Numbered from the stretch's first letter, positions 1 through 9,078 are shown. The stretch is DNA of 37,774 bases from Phycisphaerae bacterium (GCA_016782885.1 JADHXQ010000041.1:1-37774); one strand, 5' to 3'. The notes: generated from the letters alone by a model not told the origin. Program-made: numbers and translations.

Positions 1-129
1 GGCATAGCCAAGACAATTCAACCTTTATTTCCAGAATAAAGAAGATTTTGTTTTAGGGCATAGCCAGCCTTTTTGCTAACCCACTTACAGACAAAGACTT
101 GTCAGGCAACGCCCCGCGTAACTAGGAAA
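1..129. other. Left-edge non-coding DNA with a repeated 10-mer
   Basis: The 10-mer ggcatagcca occurs at 1-10 and again at 57-66. Between the copies is an AT-rich 7-bp inverted repeat (ctttatt at 23-29, aataaag at 35-41) followed by a T-rich stretch, which could be a weak terminator or a small repeat unit cut by the window edge. No gene is supported here. Confidence 0.3.
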
Positions 130-297
130 CTCGGGCTAGCGGCCGCGTACGCCGAGGCCGGTCAGTTCGACCAGGCAATCGCCACGGCGTCCGGGGCGCT
201 GGAGATGGCGATAAAACACCGCCAGACCCACCTGCTGGCGCCGATTCGGAGTCGCCTCAAGTTGTACCGCCAGGGAAAGCCCTATCGCCAACCGTAG
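130..297 (+). pseudogene. C-terminal relic of a TPR protein
   Basis: The frame reads AAAYAEAGQFDQAIATA, matching the second half of a tetratricopeptide unit, and ends with RLKLYRQGKPYRQP before a TAG stop. That ending resembles the tail seen on many planctomycete TPR proteins (family knowledge). A normal gene of this kind has many TPR units and several hundred residues; here only the last unit and tail survive. The residues upstream (from an ATG at 73) do not look like TPR and no ribosome binding site is evident. I read it as a truncated remnant, not a functional small gene. Confidence 0.6.
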
Positions 298-385
298 GTG
301 GTGTTTCAGATATCCGCAAGAAAAGCCCTTGTCACCTGACGCGCCGCTTGGGCGTATCGTCCCGGGTTCCGAGGGGCGGAAATAA

Positions 386-505
386 TCACTTCCCGAAGGC
401 GAACAGTCCCAGCGATACTACCGCACCGCTGGGGTTGTAGTAGAACGCGCTGAACGTACCTGAATCTACGCTCGCCAGCACCAGGCCATAGAAATTCCCC
501 TGCCT
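386..505 (-). pseudogene. Truncated second copy of the lipoprotein gene 3' end
   Basis: On the minus strand this encodes GNFYGLVLASVDSG followed by TFSAFYYNPSGAVVSLGLF and AFGK-stop. It matches the last ~38 residues of the lipoprotein ending at 3979, with only three amino-acid changes (T to A, I to V, D to S). Most other base differences are at third codon positions, so the two copies diverged while still coding. Similarity stops at about 503, and the glycosidase stop codon follows at 517-519. It is therefore the tail of a paralogous gene whose body is gone. The two copies are in direct orientation and bracket the sulfatase and glycosidase genes. Confidence 0.8.
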
Positions 506-516
506 CAAGGCCATTA

Positions 517-2541
517 CTATCGCTCGATGACTATGGTTTTGTTCAGTTCGCCAATGGGGATATCCGCCTTGTATAGGCCGTTGCCGGCATCCTTGAATTG
601 GAGACCTTTGGCCTTGGGTTTGCCTTTGCTGCTGTAGACACCCAAAGGACCTGCTTCGTGCAGCTTGATTTTGAGAGTTCTGTTATCGCGGGATAGGATT
701 TCGACCGCCGCGGCGGAGAGGTATTTGTCCGTTCGCCCAATGACCGACCAGCCGTTTCGGATCGGACTGACCTGGATAAGCCGGTCAGTGAATCCGGCGA
801 ACCTGGTTTTGTACTCTTTGCCCATCACCTGACCCCTGCCCGTGAACTGCTCAAACACGTACAGGCCGTCTGGAGGAACTGGCCACAGCCCGGGATAAGG
901 TTGAATCATACCGCTCGCATTCTGATAGTCCGACACGCTTATTGTCGCTTCATGCTCCGGACCATCTTTCAGTTCCAGCCCGTCGATGTTCATGACGTGG
1001 AACACGGCCGTCTTGTTCGGCAATGGCGCCATGGCCACAAAGAGTTTCGGCGCCGTCAACCGGCGAAACATGCTGTCGATCGTGGCGGCGGCGGGCGCCA
1101 GCGGGCGCAGTATCAGCCCGTCCTGATAACACACTCCCGAAACCGGCTGTTCAAACTTCCCGGGGACCTGATACAGGAACATACCGCCGCCGGACATGGC
1201 GCGCCGCACGCAGTCCATACGCCCCGCCTTGTTGCCCACGGGCGCGATATGATCGTGGTCGCCCCATACGAGATGCCCGAGATACACGGTACTCATATAT
1301 CCGTCATAGGGCATGGATTTGGCCTTGTACACGCGGTATGAGCCCGGTGAAAAGTAGTCTCCCGTGCAACGGGCTATGGCGCTGTACTTCGAAGCGAAAT
1401 GGCCCGCATTGTAGTTCCAGTTGCATTGGATCAGCGGCAGATTATGCTTGTGGCTCGCCTCTTCAATGCCTTTGTTCATTAACCTGGAAAACTTGTAGGG
1501 ATGCATCCCGCGGGCCCAACTCCTTTCACCTCCATGAAAGTCAATCTTCAGGTAATCGGCCCCGTTTCTCTTCATGGCGCCCAGCAGATAGTCAAACCAT
1601 TTGTTGACCGACTCCTGATCCGACTTGGGAAACGCGCCGTCGCTGTGAAGATGCGGTTTCAGAGCCGCAATCATCTTGTCGTCAGCGCCCATGTGGAAAG
1701 GATACCAGAGCCCCATCCACTTCAGTTTCTTCCCGTCGAACTTTTTCTTGAGATGCACGAGGCTCGAATTGCCGCCCGCTTTCTGATGTCCGTCATCAAG
1801 CATAACGGCCCGAATCGGGACTTGGGATTCCTTAATGTCCTGAATGACGCGGCTGATATTCGCTTCGTTGATGTTCTTCTTGAAGGCGCCCCACGAAATC
1901 CATCCCAGGTATTTGGATATTGTGTAGAATTTCTTCTGCTCCCGCAGCCGAACATCACCTTTGACATTCTCACATTCAATCGCATGTTTCCAGGCCTTGT
2001 AACCGGCCTCGTAAGGGGTTGACGCCACGGCGGTCGAATAGAGAGGAATGTCGCCTTTTAGCGGCAGCTCTCCATACGTAAAAAGGCGCAGATAGATCGC
2101 CGAGTCCTTTCGGCCCAGGTATGACTGAGCCTGGTCGCCGCCGATTGGAAGAAAAGCCAGGTATCGCCCGTCTTTGAGGTGGAGAAGAAAAAACCGCGTG
2201 CCCACTTTCTCATTTCCGGGGAATTTGGTGGAAAAGGTGCGCGACCTGATCTTGTTGCTGCCGTTCCGCCAGTAACGCGCATGAGCGTCGTGGCATATAC
2301 CTCGCGTGAACTCGGGCACTTTTATCGGAAAGTCCTCAATGAAGTCGCCCTTCTGAGGCGAACCCGAATAGCCCTTCAGGACTTTGACCTCGTGATCTTC
2401 CAGATTGGTCAGGTCGATAACCCGCGGTTCCGCAAAAGCGGCGCTCGACAACACACCGCACAAGACAACACAGATCAGATTTCGCACAACGCGTGGCCTC
2501 CACGACACTACGATGCCGGATTGCTTCCGTTCGTTGTCCAT
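517..2541 (-). CDS. GH36-like (raffinose synthase/Sip1-type) secreted glycosidase
   Basis: Predicted exported enzyme of 674 residues acting on alpha-galactosides or related glycans. The N-terminus MDNERK has a basic stretch, a hydrophobic core and an AFA cleavage motif near residue 37. A TIM-barrel core follows with GWISWGAF, LDDGHQ (DD near 249-250), LKIDFHGG (candidate nucleophile Asp near 334) and CTGDYF (candidate acid/base Asp near 395). This pattern is that of the raffinose synthase/seed-imbibition branch of clan GH-D. Reading frame continues upstream to 2700, but the ATG at 2541 has a purine-rich site (AAGGACGGGAAAGGGA), gives a signal peptide, and lies 14 bases after the sulfatase stop, so I chose it. 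It is the last gene of the lipoprotein-sulfatase-glycosidase run. Substrate is not readable from sequence. Confidence 0.8.
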   Translation of the reverse strand: MDNERKQSGIVVSWRPRVVRNLICVVLCGVLSSAAFAEPRVIDLTNLEDHEVKVLKGYSGSPQKGDFIEDFPIKVPEFTRGICHDAHARYWRNGSNKIRSRTFSTKFPGNEKVGTRFFLLHLKDGRYLAFLPIGGDQAQSYLGRKDSAIYLRLFTYGELPLKGDIPLYSTAVASTPYEAGYKAWKHAIECENVKGDVRLREQKKFYTISKYLGWISWGAFKKNINEANISRVIQDIKESQVPIRAVMLDDGHQKAGGNSSLVHLKKKFDGKKLKWMGLWYPFHMGADDKMIAALKPHLHSDGAFPKSDQESVNKWFDYLLGAMKRNGADYLKIDFHGGERSWARGMHPYKFSRLMNKGIEEASHKHNLPLIQCNWNYNAGHFASKYSAIARCTGDYFSPGSYRVYKAKSMPYDGYMSTVYLGHLVWGDHDHIAPVGNKAGRMDCVRRAMSGGGMFLYQVPGKFEQPVSGVCYQDGLILRPLAPAAATIDSMFRRLTAPKLFVAMAPLPNKTAVFHVMNIDGLELKDGPEHEATISVSDYQNASGMIQPYPGLWPVPPDGLYVFEQFTGRGQVMGKEYKTRFAGFTDRLIQVSPIRNGWSVIGRTDKYLSAAAVEILSRDNRTLKIKLHEAGPLGVYSSKGKPKAKGLQFKDAGNGLYKADIPIGELNKTIVIER

Positions 2542-2555
2542 TCCCTTTCCCGTCC

Positions 2556-3917
2556 TTACTTGCCTTTCGCACCGCAGAGGGTATCGAGGATCTTTGCAAA
2601 GCGCGCTCGGGCCGCGACGACCTCCGGGGCGTTCGATTCGGTTACATCCTTGTACGGGCTCGCCTTGTCCCTGGAAGTTCCCTTTATGGCGCCGCCGCAA
2701 TCGTAGAATCGACCGGGCTTCTCAGCACTGTGGTTCTCCCACAGCCAGCGCTTATCTCGCATGATCCGTTTCACGCCCAGGTAGCTGAACAGCCATTTCC
2801 GCTTCCCGGGTTTGCCTTGAAGAACCGGCGCGAAACTGATGCCGTCAATCCCCCCGGGTACGGGCGCGCCGCTGAGTTCGCACATGGTCGGAAGAATATC
2901 CACGAGACCAGCCAGTTCGCGGATCTGCCCCAGGGCTTTCACACGCCCCGGACAATTGACGATCAGAGGCACCCGGACGCCGGCTTCGTAGGCCTTGCCC
3001 TTGCCTCTTCGACCATAACTGCCGTTGTCGCTTGTAAAGATGACAATGGTGTCCTTGCGCAGAGCGTTCTTATCCAACGCCCCAATAATCCGCCCCACAA
3101 GCAGATCGATGTACTCCTTCATACCCTTTATGCCGGCATCACGCCGCTTACCGGGATTCAAGGGATCTGGCGTCGGTGGTGTTGTGCCCCAAGGCGCGCC
3201 GCTGTTCTTGGCGCCACTCTCACCATGCGGAAGCAGCATAGGGTAGTAGATGAAAAATGGATCGTTCTTGTGACGCACGATGAAGTCAATCAGGAAGTCG
3301 CACATAATGTCAGGTGCGTAATCTTCGGCCGTCGTTTTAATCCGCCTTCCATTCTTCACGAGCAGAGGACGCCAATACCGAAGCCGTTCGATTTCAGCTT
3401 CTTTACCATCAACATCCGGTCGATCCGCTCGCACGAGGTACCTGAGTTGCCTCGGCCAAATACAACTCTCATCAAAAGGCTTCGCTGCGATACCGCGGCA
3501 TCCTTCCCATTTCCCCGCCACGGCCATGACATAACCGCTCTGCTTCATGACCTGCTCCATGCTGGGAAAACTTCTCCTGCGTTTCTCCCTGTCGTTCAGC
3601 TTGGGGTTGTTGTACCAGATTCCCGTCTGGGTGGCATAACGGCCCGTATGCAGCATACACCGCGAAGGGGCGCACAGGCCAGTGGCGTAAGCAATACCGA
3701 ACTGTACCCCGGTCTCCGCCAGCTTGTCGATGTTCGGTGTCTTGAACTCGCTACCACCGTAACAACCGAAATCGTAGGCGCCTATATCGTCGGCGTTGAT
3801 CAGGATGATATTGGGTTTACGTCTTTCTTTGTCCGCCGGCCCACCCGACAGATAGCCGGGTGCAAGCGAAACCGCCGTGCCAATCGCACACGTCTTGAGA
3901 AACTCTCTCCTGTCCAT
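2556..3917 (-). CDS. Exported arylsulfatase-type sulfatase
   Basis: A 453-residue sulfatase hydrolysing sulfate esters, probably on a polysaccharide. The N-terminus MDRREFLKT resembles a Tat signal (RR followed by FLK), so export of the folded protein is likely. NIILINADD (Asp 43-44) provides the metal ligands. The core CAPSR at residues 82-86 is the formylglycine signature (CxPxR), with Cys82 the residue oxidised to formylglycine. FTSDNG and GVRVPLIV are typical downstream sulfatase blocks. The ribosome binding site AGAAGGG precedes the ATG. Downstream, the glycosidase starts 14 bases after the stop; upstream, the lipoprotein ends about 60 bases away, so co-transcription is likely. Length is normal for the family. 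The context suggests breakdown of a sulfated galactan or similar glycan (inference). Confidence 0.93.
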   Translation of the reverse strand: MDRREFLKTCAIGTAVSLAPGYLSGGPADKERRKPNIILINADDIGAYDFGCYGGSEFKTPNIDKLAETGVQFGIAYATGLCAPSRCMLHTGRYATQTGIWYNNPKLNDREKRRRSFPSMEQVMKQSGYVMAVAGKWEGCRGIAAKPFDESCIWPRQLRYLVRADRPDVDGKEAEIERLRYWRPLLVKNGRRIKTTAEDYAPDIMCDFLIDFIVRHKNDPFFIYYPMLLPHGESGAKNSGAPWGTTPPTPDPLNPGKRRDAGIKGMKEYIDLLVGRIIGALDKNALRKDTIVIFTSDNGSYGRRGKGKAYEAGVRVPLIVNCPGRVKALGQIRELAGLVDILPTMCELSGAPVPGGIDGISFAPVLQGKPGKRKWLFSYLGVKRIMRDKRWLWENHSAEKPGRFYDCGGAIKGTSRDKASPYKDVTESNAPEVVAARARFAKILDTLCGAKGK

Positions 3918-3978
3918 GTCAATGCCCTTCTTCTCACCGACACTTCCTGACCTAAACCGGGAAATCAGGATTAGGGCG

Positions 3979-5463
3979 TCATTTCCCGAAGGCGAACAGA
4001 CCCAGCGACACTACCGCTCCGTCCGGATTGTAGTAGAACGCGCTGAACGTGCCTGAATCTATGCTCGTCAGCACCAGGCCGTAAAAGTTCCCTTGATTGG
4101 AGGCGGATACTTCGCGTTTCGACGCCGGCGCGCGGTCGCCGTTGTAGACCGTTTCAAATCGCGTGTGAAGATGACAAAGAGCGCCGAAACCGGCGCGTTG
4201 GAGTTCGCGATCGGGAACATGGTCACGGTCGCCGCGAGCGGAGTCCACGCTCTGGGGATACAGCTTGGCCGACGCCTCGCCGCCCTCGTAGAAAACAAGT
4301 CCGCTGCGCGGGCTGCTGAGTCCGGCCCGCAGGCGATCCGCAAGAATCCTAAGTGCAAGCGCCACTCTCTGGCGGCGAAGCATTTCGTCAAGGAGCACGA
4401 TATTCCACAGGTCAGGGATGGTCATACCGGCGGCCTGTTTGCTGAACGGACCGCCGCCGCCGGTAACGTGCCTGCGGCGTCCCAGTTTGGTTACGATCTG
4501 TTTGACCAACTCGTCCCGCCCGATCTTGTTGCGAAGCGGATCGGACGCCAGATTGCTGAGCAAATGGAAGTCGCGGATATTGAACTTGTATTTGTACCTC
4601 GCGCGCCACTGCCCGGCCAGGCGCGCCGGGGCATCGAGAGAAGCCTTGCCCCCCGAATGGACGATAACACAGGCGAGCAGTTCACTACCGTTACCGGGTA
4701 TATAATCGAACTTCTCGGCGAAGGTCTGCATTGACTGAACGGAAACGGTCTTGGCGGTCATCCGCTTGACGCGTTTAAGCAGCTCGATTTCCGCTCCCCG
4801 CGCCGCAAGCACCGCCAGCGCCGAACCCCGCGCGGCAAACTTCGTCGCGTTAAGCGAATCCAGAAGCACATCCTGCCATTTGCCCGGGGCGAGCGCCTCC
4901 GTTGCCCGGCGGAACAGTTGTTCGTCCGGTCCGTTCGGCGTCTCGGAAGCCCAAAGCTTGGTAAGGTCCGGAAGCACGTCACGGCTGGGGTGTTCGATAA
5001 GCCACTGAAGCGTGGCCGTACGCCTCGGGCCTGCGGGCGCCTGCGAAAGCTGACTCAACGCCAGCCTCCCGCCGCCGCCATCGCTCGAAACACCCGCGGG
5101 CACAGTACGATTAGTAACCGCCGCAACGCCCACCCCCCTGCCGAGAATACGGTTTCGCAGTGCTTCGGGACAATCGTTCTGCGAGAGAACGACCGAAACC
5201 TCCGCCGGGAGCTTGCCATTGGGACCGACCAGGCTGGAGACGAGGTCCAAAGACAATACTCTCTGATCGACCGGCAGGTCCGGGTCAAGGACGCGCTGGA
5301 TGTTGTACTGCATTACCGTCGAGGTCGCGTACTCCTGGGGATGGGTTCGCTGTATCCGGGCGTATTCAGCCAGGGTGTGCGGAGGGGCCGGTATCGGCTC
5401 GACACAACCGCCGGCGAGCATGGTTGCGAGACACAGCGGCAGGATGAAATTTTTCATGGTCAT
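3979..5463 (-). CDS. Planctomycete lipoprotein of unknown function
   Basis: A lipoprotein of about 494 residues. I prefer the ATG beginning MTMKNFILPL over one 18 codons upstream (5517), because it gives a clean signal peptide with the lipobox LAGGC. An ATG two codons later (MKNF) is equally possible. The middle is helical and repetitive (for example SLDLVSSLVG and LAVLAARGAEIELLKRVK), suggesting HEAT-like repeats, but I recognise no family. The C-terminal ~38 residues (FYGLVLTSIDSG, then an AFYYNPDGA block) are conserved in the truncated copy at 386-505. The gene leads the sulfatase/glycosidase run and is divergent from tyrS. Its role in glycan binding or uptake is only a guess from context. 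Confidence 0.7.
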   Translation of the reverse strand: MTMKNFILPLCLATMLAGGCVEPIPAPPHTLAEYARIQRTHPQEYATSTVMQYNIQRVLDPDLPVDQRVLSLDLVSSLVGPNGKLPAEVSVVLSQNDCPEALRNRILGRGVGVAAVTNRTVPAGVSSDGGGGRLALSQLSQAPAGPRRTATLQWLIEHPSRDVLPDLTKLWASETPNGPDEQLFRRATEALAPGKWQDVLLDSLNATKFAARGSALAVLAARGAEIELLKRVKRMTAKTVSVQSMQTFAEKFDYIPGNGSELLACVIVHSGGKASLDAPARLAGQWRARYKYKFNIRDFHLLSNLASDPLRNKIGRDELVKQIVTKLGRRRHVTGGGGPFSKQAAGMTIPDLWNIVLLDEMLRRQRVALALRILADRLRAGLSSPRSGLVFYEGGEASAKLYPQSVDSARGDRDHVPDRELQRAGFGALCHLHTRFETVYNGDRAPASKREVSASNQGNFYGLVLTSIDSGTFSAFYYNPDGAVVSLGLFAFGK

Positions 5464-5612
5464 GCAAGTCCGCCAGGCAATCGCCCGGCGGTCAACCGCC
5501 GGACCGGGCAGCGTCAAAATCGAGAATTGCAGTCTAGTTAAGTTATCGCAAAAGTCCAGTGCTTTTCCGGGTGTTGAAAATACCCGCCCCGGAAGTTAGA
5601 CTCATCAGCCTT

Positions 5613-6827
5613 ATGAACGCTCCATCAACGCAACAAGAACAACTCGTACTGCTGCTCCGCGGATGCGAGAACGTTTACACGCCGGACGAACTGGCCGCTC
5701 GTCTGACCGCTTCTGCCGCATCGAAGCGATCCCTGCGCGTCAAGCTCGGGCTGGACCCCACCGCTCCCGATATCCACCTCGGGCACACCGTTGTGCTCCG
5801 TAAGATGCGCCAGTTCCAGGACATGGGGCACAAGGCCGTCCTGATCATCGGCGACTACACCGCGCGGATCGGAGATCCTTCGGGAGTCAACAAGACACGC
5901 CCGATTCTCACATCCGAGCAGATCGACGCCAATGCAAAGACCTACTTCGACCAGGCCGGGAAGATCCTCGATACATCCGAAGACAAACTCGAAATCCGTT
6001 ACAACAGCGAATGGCTCGAAAAGCTGTCGTTTGCGGAGTTGATTCAACTCGCCGCCCAAAAAACCGTCGCACAGATGATTCAGCGAGACAGCTTCAAGAC
6101 CCGCCTCGACGCCGGCGAGGACGTGTTCCTCCATGAAATGCTCTACCCGATCATGCAGGGATACGACAGCGTCTGTGTCGAATCCGACGTGGAACTCGGG
6201 GGCACCGACCAGACGTTCAACAACCTCGTCGGGCGCGACCTCCAGAAGGCCTCCGGGCAGAAACCGCAGATCGTACTGGTCATGCCCATTCTCGCCGGAC
6301 TCGACGGAAAGGAAAAGATGAGCAAGTCCAAGGGCAACTACATCGGCGTGACAGACGAGCCAAACGACATGTTCGGAAAGGTCATGAGCATTCCCGACGA
6401 ACTCATGGAAAACTACTTCACGCTGCTTACCGACCTGCCTGCCGGCCGGATCGCAATATTCACCGACCCGTCCCAAACCCATCCCCGCGCCGCCAAGGCC
6501 GACCTGGGCAAGATGATAGTCGCACAGTACCACGGACAAGCCGCAGCCGAATCCGCCGCCGAAGAATTCGACAGGGTCTTCAAGCAGCACGACGTTCCCG
6601 CCGACATGCCCGAAATCGCAGTTTCCGCCGGTCCAATCGGAATCGTGGAACTCATCTGCCTCGCCCGGTTCGCCGAATCTCGAGGGCAGGCCAAACGCCT
6701 CGTCAAACAGGGCGCCGTCAGTATCGACGCCCAGACCATCGCCTCGATCGACGCCGAGGTCGAACCGGCTGACGGGCAAGTGCTGAAGGTCGGAAAGCGG
6801 CGTTTCGGGCAGTTAAAGGTCGTCTGA
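5613..6827 (+). CDS. tyrS: Tyrosyl-tRNA synthetase
   Basis: Class I aminoacyl-tRNA synthetase of 404 residues that charges tRNA-Tyr. The HIGH motif is HLGH at 55-58 and the KMSKS loop is intact at 235-239. GGTDQTFN (about 196-203) is part of the tyrosine pocket. A C-terminal S4-like RNA-binding domain (RLVKQGAVSID onward) ends the protein. The HLGH form and overall layout fit the TyrZ branch of bacterial enzymes. Start: the frame is open from 5559, but the ATG at 5613 begins the conserved region at the usual distance. The gene stands alone, divergent from the lipoprotein gene and convergent with fba, with a hairpin terminator between. Confidence 0.96.
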   Translation: MNAPSTQQEQLVLLLRGCENVYTPDELAARLTASAASKRSLRVKLGLDPTAPDIHLGHTVVLRKMRQFQDMGHKAVLIIGDYTARIGDPSGVNKTRPILTSEQIDANAKTYFDQAGKILDTSEDKLEIRYNSEWLEKLSFAELIQLAAQKTVAQMIQRDSFKTRLDAGEDVFLHEMLYPIMQGYDSVCVESDVELGGTDQTFNNLVGRDLQKASGQKPQIVLVMPILAGLDGKEKMSKSKGNYIGVTDEPNDMFGKVMSIPDELMENYFTLLTDLPAGRIAIFTDPSQTHPRAAKADLGKMIVAQYHGQAAAESAAEEFDRVFKQHDVPADMPEIAVSAGPIGIVELICLARFAESRGQAKRLVKQGAVSIDAQTIASIDAEVEPADGQVLKVGKRRFGQLKVV

Positions 6828-6840
6828 GGCGGACAAACAG

Positions 6841-6880
6841 AACAAAAAGGAAGCCCGGGAACATCGCATTCTCGGGCTTC
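6841..6880 (-). terminator. Hairpin terminator between convergent tyrS and fba
   Basis: An 11-bp stem (gaagcccggga at 6850-6860, tctcgggcttc at 6870-6880, one G-T pair) with a 9-base loop. Read on the minus strand it is followed by CCTTTTTGTTC, so it is a classic intrinsic terminator for fba. The plus side lacks a T-run, so termination of tyrS by the same stem would be weaker. Confidence 0.85.
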
Positions 6881-6909
6881 ACTGTATCTGGTCGGTCTGA
6901 GGATAAGTT

Positions 6910-7929
6910 TTAGAGATAGAAGTCGACCATCTCTTTGCGGGTCTTGATCGGGATATCGCCCGCGCGGCCGGCCTGCCCGAATGCTATCATGCGGGCTTTG
7001 CATACTTCCGCCATCGCCAGGCGGGCCGGAACGAGGTAAGCTCTCGGATCGAATGCTTCGGGGCTCTCGAAAAACACCTTGCGGATCGCGCCTGTGATCG
7101 CCAGGCGATTATCGGTATCCACGTTCACCTTGCGGACACCGTTTTGGATGCCCTTTTGAATCGCTTCGACCGGAACGCCGTAGGTCTGCTTCAGCGCCCC
7201 GCCGTACTGGTTGATGATATCCTGAAGTTCCTGCGGTACCGACGACGAACCGTGCATCACCAGGTGAGTGTTCGGCAGGCGGCGGTGGATTTCCTCGATA
7301 AGGTCCATCTTCAGGACGTCCCCGGTGGGCTTCTTCTTGAACTTGTAAGCCCCGTGACTGGTCCCGATCGCCACCGCCAGCGCGTCAACGCCCGTCTGGG
7401 CGACGAACTCTTCGGCCTGGGCGGGATCGGTCAGATGCTCCTGGGCCTCTTCTTCGCTGAGCCCGGCGCCGTGACCGTCTTCGATACCGCCGAGCGCTCC
7501 GATCTCGCCTTCGACCGAAACGCCCACGGCGTGGGCGGCGCCGACGACTGTCCTGGTGACCTCGACGTTATACTCGAAGGTGCTGGGCTCCTTGCCCTCG
7601 GCGTCGAGCGATCCATCCATCATCACCGACGTGAAGTTCTGCTCTATGGCGCTTTTGCAGGTCTCGGCGGAGTTACCGTGGTCCAGATGCATGACGATCG
7701 GGATACTGGGGTTCAGTTCCGCCGCAGCCAGTATCAGGTGGCGCAGGTAGGCGTCGTTGCTGTATTTGCGGGCGCCGCGGGAGGCCTGGATAATCACCGG
7801 CGAATCGGTCTCCTGGGCGGCGATCATGATCGCCTGGATCTGTTCCATGTTGTTAACGTTCAGTGCGGCGACTCCGTAATCGTTCTCGGCGGCGTGGTCC
7901 AGCAGTACTCTAAGCGGGATCAGTGGCAT
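6910..7929 (-). CDS. fba: Class II fructose-bisphosphate aldolase
   Basis: A 339-residue zinc aldolase interconverting fructose 1,6-bisphosphate with dihydroxyacetone phosphate and glyceraldehyde 3-phosphate. Visible family blocks: ALNVNNMEQ near the start, MHLDHG (zinc and catalytic region near 100), [27 protein letters not shown] and NVDTDNRLA. Length and the GEIGALGG(I/V)EDG block fit the longer class II type. The start has a GAGGT site 9 bases upstream. It is transcribed alone from a probable promoter at 8001-8028 and ends at the hairpin above. Confidence 0.95.
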   Translation of the reverse strand: MPLIPLRVLLDHAAENDYGVAALNVNNMEQIQAIMIAAQETDSPVIIQASRGARKYSNDAYLRHLILAAAELNPSIPIVMHLDHGNSAETCKSAIEQNFTSVMMDGSLDAEGKEPSTFEYNVEVTRTVVGAAHAVGVSVEGEIGALGGIEDGHGAGLSEEEAQEHLTDPAQAEEFVAQTGVDALAVAIGTSHGAYKFKKKPTGDVLKMDLIEEIHRRLPNTHLVMHGSSSVPQELQDIINQYGGALKQTYGVPVEAIQKGIQNGVRKVNVDTDNRLAITGAIRKVFFESPEAFDPRAYLVPARLAMAEVCKARMIAFGQAGRAGDIPIKTRKEMVDFYL

Positions 7930-8000
7930 GATAACCTCGGGGTAGTTTGGGGTTTTCGTGGGTATTCGGACGCCTCGCGACGCCCACGTCTTCGGGCGGG

Positions 8001-8028
8001 ATTATACGAATCCACCGAAGCAAATAAA
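8001..8028 (-). promoter_or_regulatory. Probable promoter of fba
   Basis: On the minus strand a perfect TATAAT lies at 8001-8006. A weak -35 (TTTATT, 8023-8028) sits 16 bp upstream. It would give a leader of roughly 65 bases before the aldolase ATG. The -10 is convincing; the -35 is poor. Confidence 0.45.
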
Positions 8029-8030
8029 AG

Positions 8031-8729
8031 CTATTTATCGGATTCCAATGAAATGGAACGCACCAGATCGACCGGTATGCCTATGTCGGCGACTACCACC
8101 GCCCCGGTATATTCGCCGGCGCCGGCGAGATCGAACCCCCTCTTGCGCGCCAGGAATGTCACCGTCAGTGCGGCCCGCACGACCGCCCCGTCGGCGCAGC
8201 CGGTGTCGCAGTCCAGGCCAGTTGGTATGTCCACCGCCACAACGGGTCGCCCGGAAGCGTTGATCTGCTCGACAGCAATCGCCGCCGGGCCGCGAAGCGG
8301 GCCTCGGATGCCCGTACCACCTATCGCATCGACAACTGCATCAAACTCGCGCAGTCTGGCCGACAGGCCGCCCAACTGCTCGGAACTCATAAATCGGATA
8401 TCGTGCTGCAATACCGTTATCGCCCGCAAGTTCACCTCCGCGTCGCCGGATATCTTTTCCGCGGGGCAGATAATGAACGTAACTACGCGAAATCCTCTCA
8501 TCGCCAGGTGGCGGGCGATGACGTAACCGTCTCCGCCGTTGTTCCCCGGACCGGCAACAATTGCGACTTTGGGGTTAGCTTTCCCGCCGAGAGATTTGCG
8601 GAAAAAATCTTCGATAGCGTCGGCGCAGTTTCGACCGGCGTTTTCCATGAGGATCACGCCCGGGATTCCCAACTCTTCAATCGCCGCGCGGTCCACCGCG
8701 CGAACTTCTTCCCGCGTTAGCGAATCCAT
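8031..8729 (-). CDS. nnrE: NAD(P)H-hydrate epimerase (YjeF N-terminal type)
   Basis: A 232-residue enzyme that epimerises damaged R-NAD(P)HX to the S form for repair. It has the YjeF_N Rossmann-like fold: LTREEVRAVDRAAIEELG at the start, MENAGRNCAD, then GPGNNGGDGYVIARHL, the family signature, and VDAIGGTGIRGPLRGP and VDIPTGLDCDTG. Only the epimerase domain is present; the C-terminal dehydratase domain seen in fused proteins is absent. I chose the ATG at 8729 rather than an in-frame TTG at 8744. It starts 16 bases after trxA and is probably co-transcribed with it. Confidence 0.92.
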   Translation of the reverse strand: MDSLTREEVRAVDRAAIEELGIPGVILMENAGRNCADAIEDFFRKSLGGKANPKVAIVAGPGNNGGDGYVIARHLAMRGFRVVTFIICPAEKISGDAEVNLRAITVLQHDIRFMSSEQLGGLSARLREFDAVVDAIGGTGIRGPLRGPAAIAVEQINASGRPVVAVDIPTGLDCDTGCADGAVVRAALTVTFLARKRGFDLAGAGEYTGAVVVADIGIPVDLVRSISLESDK

Positions 8730-8745
8730 TGCGTTGCCGGGCAAC

Positions 8746-9078
8746 TCACGCCAGCAGTGCGTCGATGGCCTCGGCGAGGTCGGTCTTCTGCTGCAGGCCG
8801 ACGAACCGATGGGCTACTTCGCCTTTGTTAAAAATGATGACGGTCGGGATGGCGCTGATATCAAACTTCATCGCCACGTCGCGCGCACTGTCGGTATCGA
8901 GCTTTCCGACCTTGATCTTGCCGGCGTACAGGTCCGCGATTTCCTCGATGACCGGCCCCAGCATCTTGCAGGGCATGCACCATTCGGCCCAGAAGTCCAG
9001 CAGAACCGGGACAGAAGCGTTATTGACCTCGGCCTCAAAATTCTCGTCGGTGATTTCCAATACATTCTCAGATGCCAT
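8746..9078 (-). CDS. trxA: Thioredoxin with WCMPC active site
   Basis: A 110-residue thioredoxin, the usual family size. FWAEWCMPCK holds the redox-active CxxC; the dipeptide between the cysteines is Met-Pro instead of the usual Gly-Pro. The cis-proline block ISAIPTVIIF and KVGKLDTD are present. The ATG at 9078 (MASENV) has a strong AAGGAG site 7 bases upstream, so the longer frame starting at 9117 is rejected. nnrE follows on the same strand. Since the dipeptide tunes redox potential in this family, the Met may alter partner choice (inference). Confidence 0.94.
   Translation of the reverse strand: MASENVLEITDENFEAEVNNASVPVLLDFWAEWCMPCKMLGPVIEEIADLYAGKIKVGKLDTDSARDVAMKFDISAIPTVIIFNKGEVAHRFVGLQQKTDLAEAIDALLA

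Noticed and set aside
2493..3950. A 485-codon plus-strand frame across the sulfatase
   Set aside because: It lies antisense to a sulfatase with an intact active-site signature and shows no recognisable domain.
5563..5593. Hairpin before tyrS as a T-box or other riboswitch
   Set aside because: Only a 5-bp stem around gaaaat is present; no T-box core sequence or terminator follows and the leader is too short.
5625..6779. A 384-codon minus-strand frame opposite tyrS
   Set aside because: It is Gly/Val/Leu/His-rich shadow coding; tyrS carries both class I signatures.
7144..8526. A 460-codon plus-strand frame across fba and nnrE
   Set aside because: It runs antisense to two different well-recognised genes and has no domain.
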